Assembly (NCBI RefSeq): GCF_037975245.1
Contig: NC_092565.1
Span: 20,884,999 to 20,948,998, forward strand
Direction of reading: 5' to 3'
DNA: 64,000 nt
Origin: Apostichopus japonicus
Taxonomy: Eukaryota; Echinodermata; Holothuroidea; Aspidochirotida; Stichopodidae
Below are positions 63,603 through 64,000 of the stretch, piece after piece. The notes beneath the pieces are model-generated. The model searched no databases. It was not told the origin of the DNA and saw nothing but the letters and a program-made list of their open reading frames with translations. Every line of letters starts with the position of its first letter. Within the stretch, counting starts at the first letter, position 1. The position numbers and the translations under genes are program-made.

Positions 63603-64000
63603 CAGGTAAGCCTAAATTTCCCAAAGTATAGGCTGTGTAATCAGTTAATCATTATAACAATCTGGTATAGGCTGGCCTACATCTTCCAAAGTACAGACTG
63701 TGTAATTAGTTAATCCCACATTTAGGGAATACGGTAAGGGATAGTGTTAGTGGAACCACGATCAATCTGGTTTTTAGACAGGACCTATACATTTCCCAAA
63801 CTACAGGTTGTGTAATTAGTTAATGCTACATTTAGGGGATACGGTTAGGGATAGTGTTAGTGCACAGGAATCACTATCAATCTGGTTTTTAGACAGGACC
63901 TATACATTTCCCAAACTACAGGCTGTGTAATTAGTTAATCCTAAATTTAGGGGATACGGGTAGGGATAGTGTTAGTGGAATTACTATCAATCTAAGTTTT
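63603..64000 (+). repeat. ~125-bp tandem repeat running off the window end
   Basis: About three units share ATTTCCCAAACTACAGGCTG, TGTAATTAGTTAATCC and GGGATACGG...TAGGGATAGTGTTAGTGGAA, followed by ACTATCAATCTGG. The last phrase is related to the 20-bp unit of the preceding array, so the two arrays probably share an origin. Confidence 0.9.

Overview
This is a window of animal nuclear genome: AT-rich and intron-rich, with long intergenic stretches full of microsatellites and transposon debris. A precursor carrying five copies of the amidated peptide NGIWY, a known sea-cucumber peptide, points strongly to a holothurian echinoderm. The species cannot be fixed from the sequence alone.

Layout. (1) 1-10.9 kb: the last nine exons of SERAC1 (+ strand), an alpha/beta-hydrolase of the mitochondria-ER interface; the N-terminal exons lie upstream of the window. 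Its introns hold a tRNA-derived SINE and its inverted partner, LINE reverse-transcriptase remnants, a TTG-rich minisatellite and MITE-like insertions. (2) 11-19.2 kb: no gene seen; repeats include a TIR element at 14.5 kb, a LINE remnant at 17.2 kb and an uninterrupted TCTA tract of about 480 bp. (3) 19.2-27.6 kb: a complete six-exon membrane guanylate cyclase with an extracellular NIT (nitrate/nitrite-sensing) domain. Its first intron contains five decayed tandem copies of the acceptor and start of exon 2. (4) 27.7-29.3 kb: a C-rich minisatellite that encloses an SRP (7SL) RNA gene ending in a TTTT terminator. (5) 29.3-54.3 kb: almost gene-free, with a SINE, a Penelope-like inverted fragment, a MITE with an internal hairpin, a GAT microsatellite, a LINE 3' end, and a weakly supported spliced minus-strand transcript at 49.4-51.6 kb. 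(6) 54.3-55.5 kb: the NGIWYamide neuropeptide precursor (- strand), with two decayed copies of its peptide-encoding exon end just downstream. (7) 55.5-64 kb: no gene seen; repeats, ending in a 20-bp minisatellite that passes into a longer-period array.

The three protein genes do not form a pathway: one is a lipid/mitochondrial housekeeping gene, one a cGMP-producing receptor probably linked to nitric-oxide signalling, and one a secreted neuropeptide. The most unusual shared feature is that both the cyclase and the neuropeptide gene carry arrays of decaying duplicates of an exon-intron junction. Most open frames of 60-100 codons elsewhere are microsatellite or chance frames. Exon ends are placed by hand from GT/AG sites and reading phase and have not been checked against transcripts.
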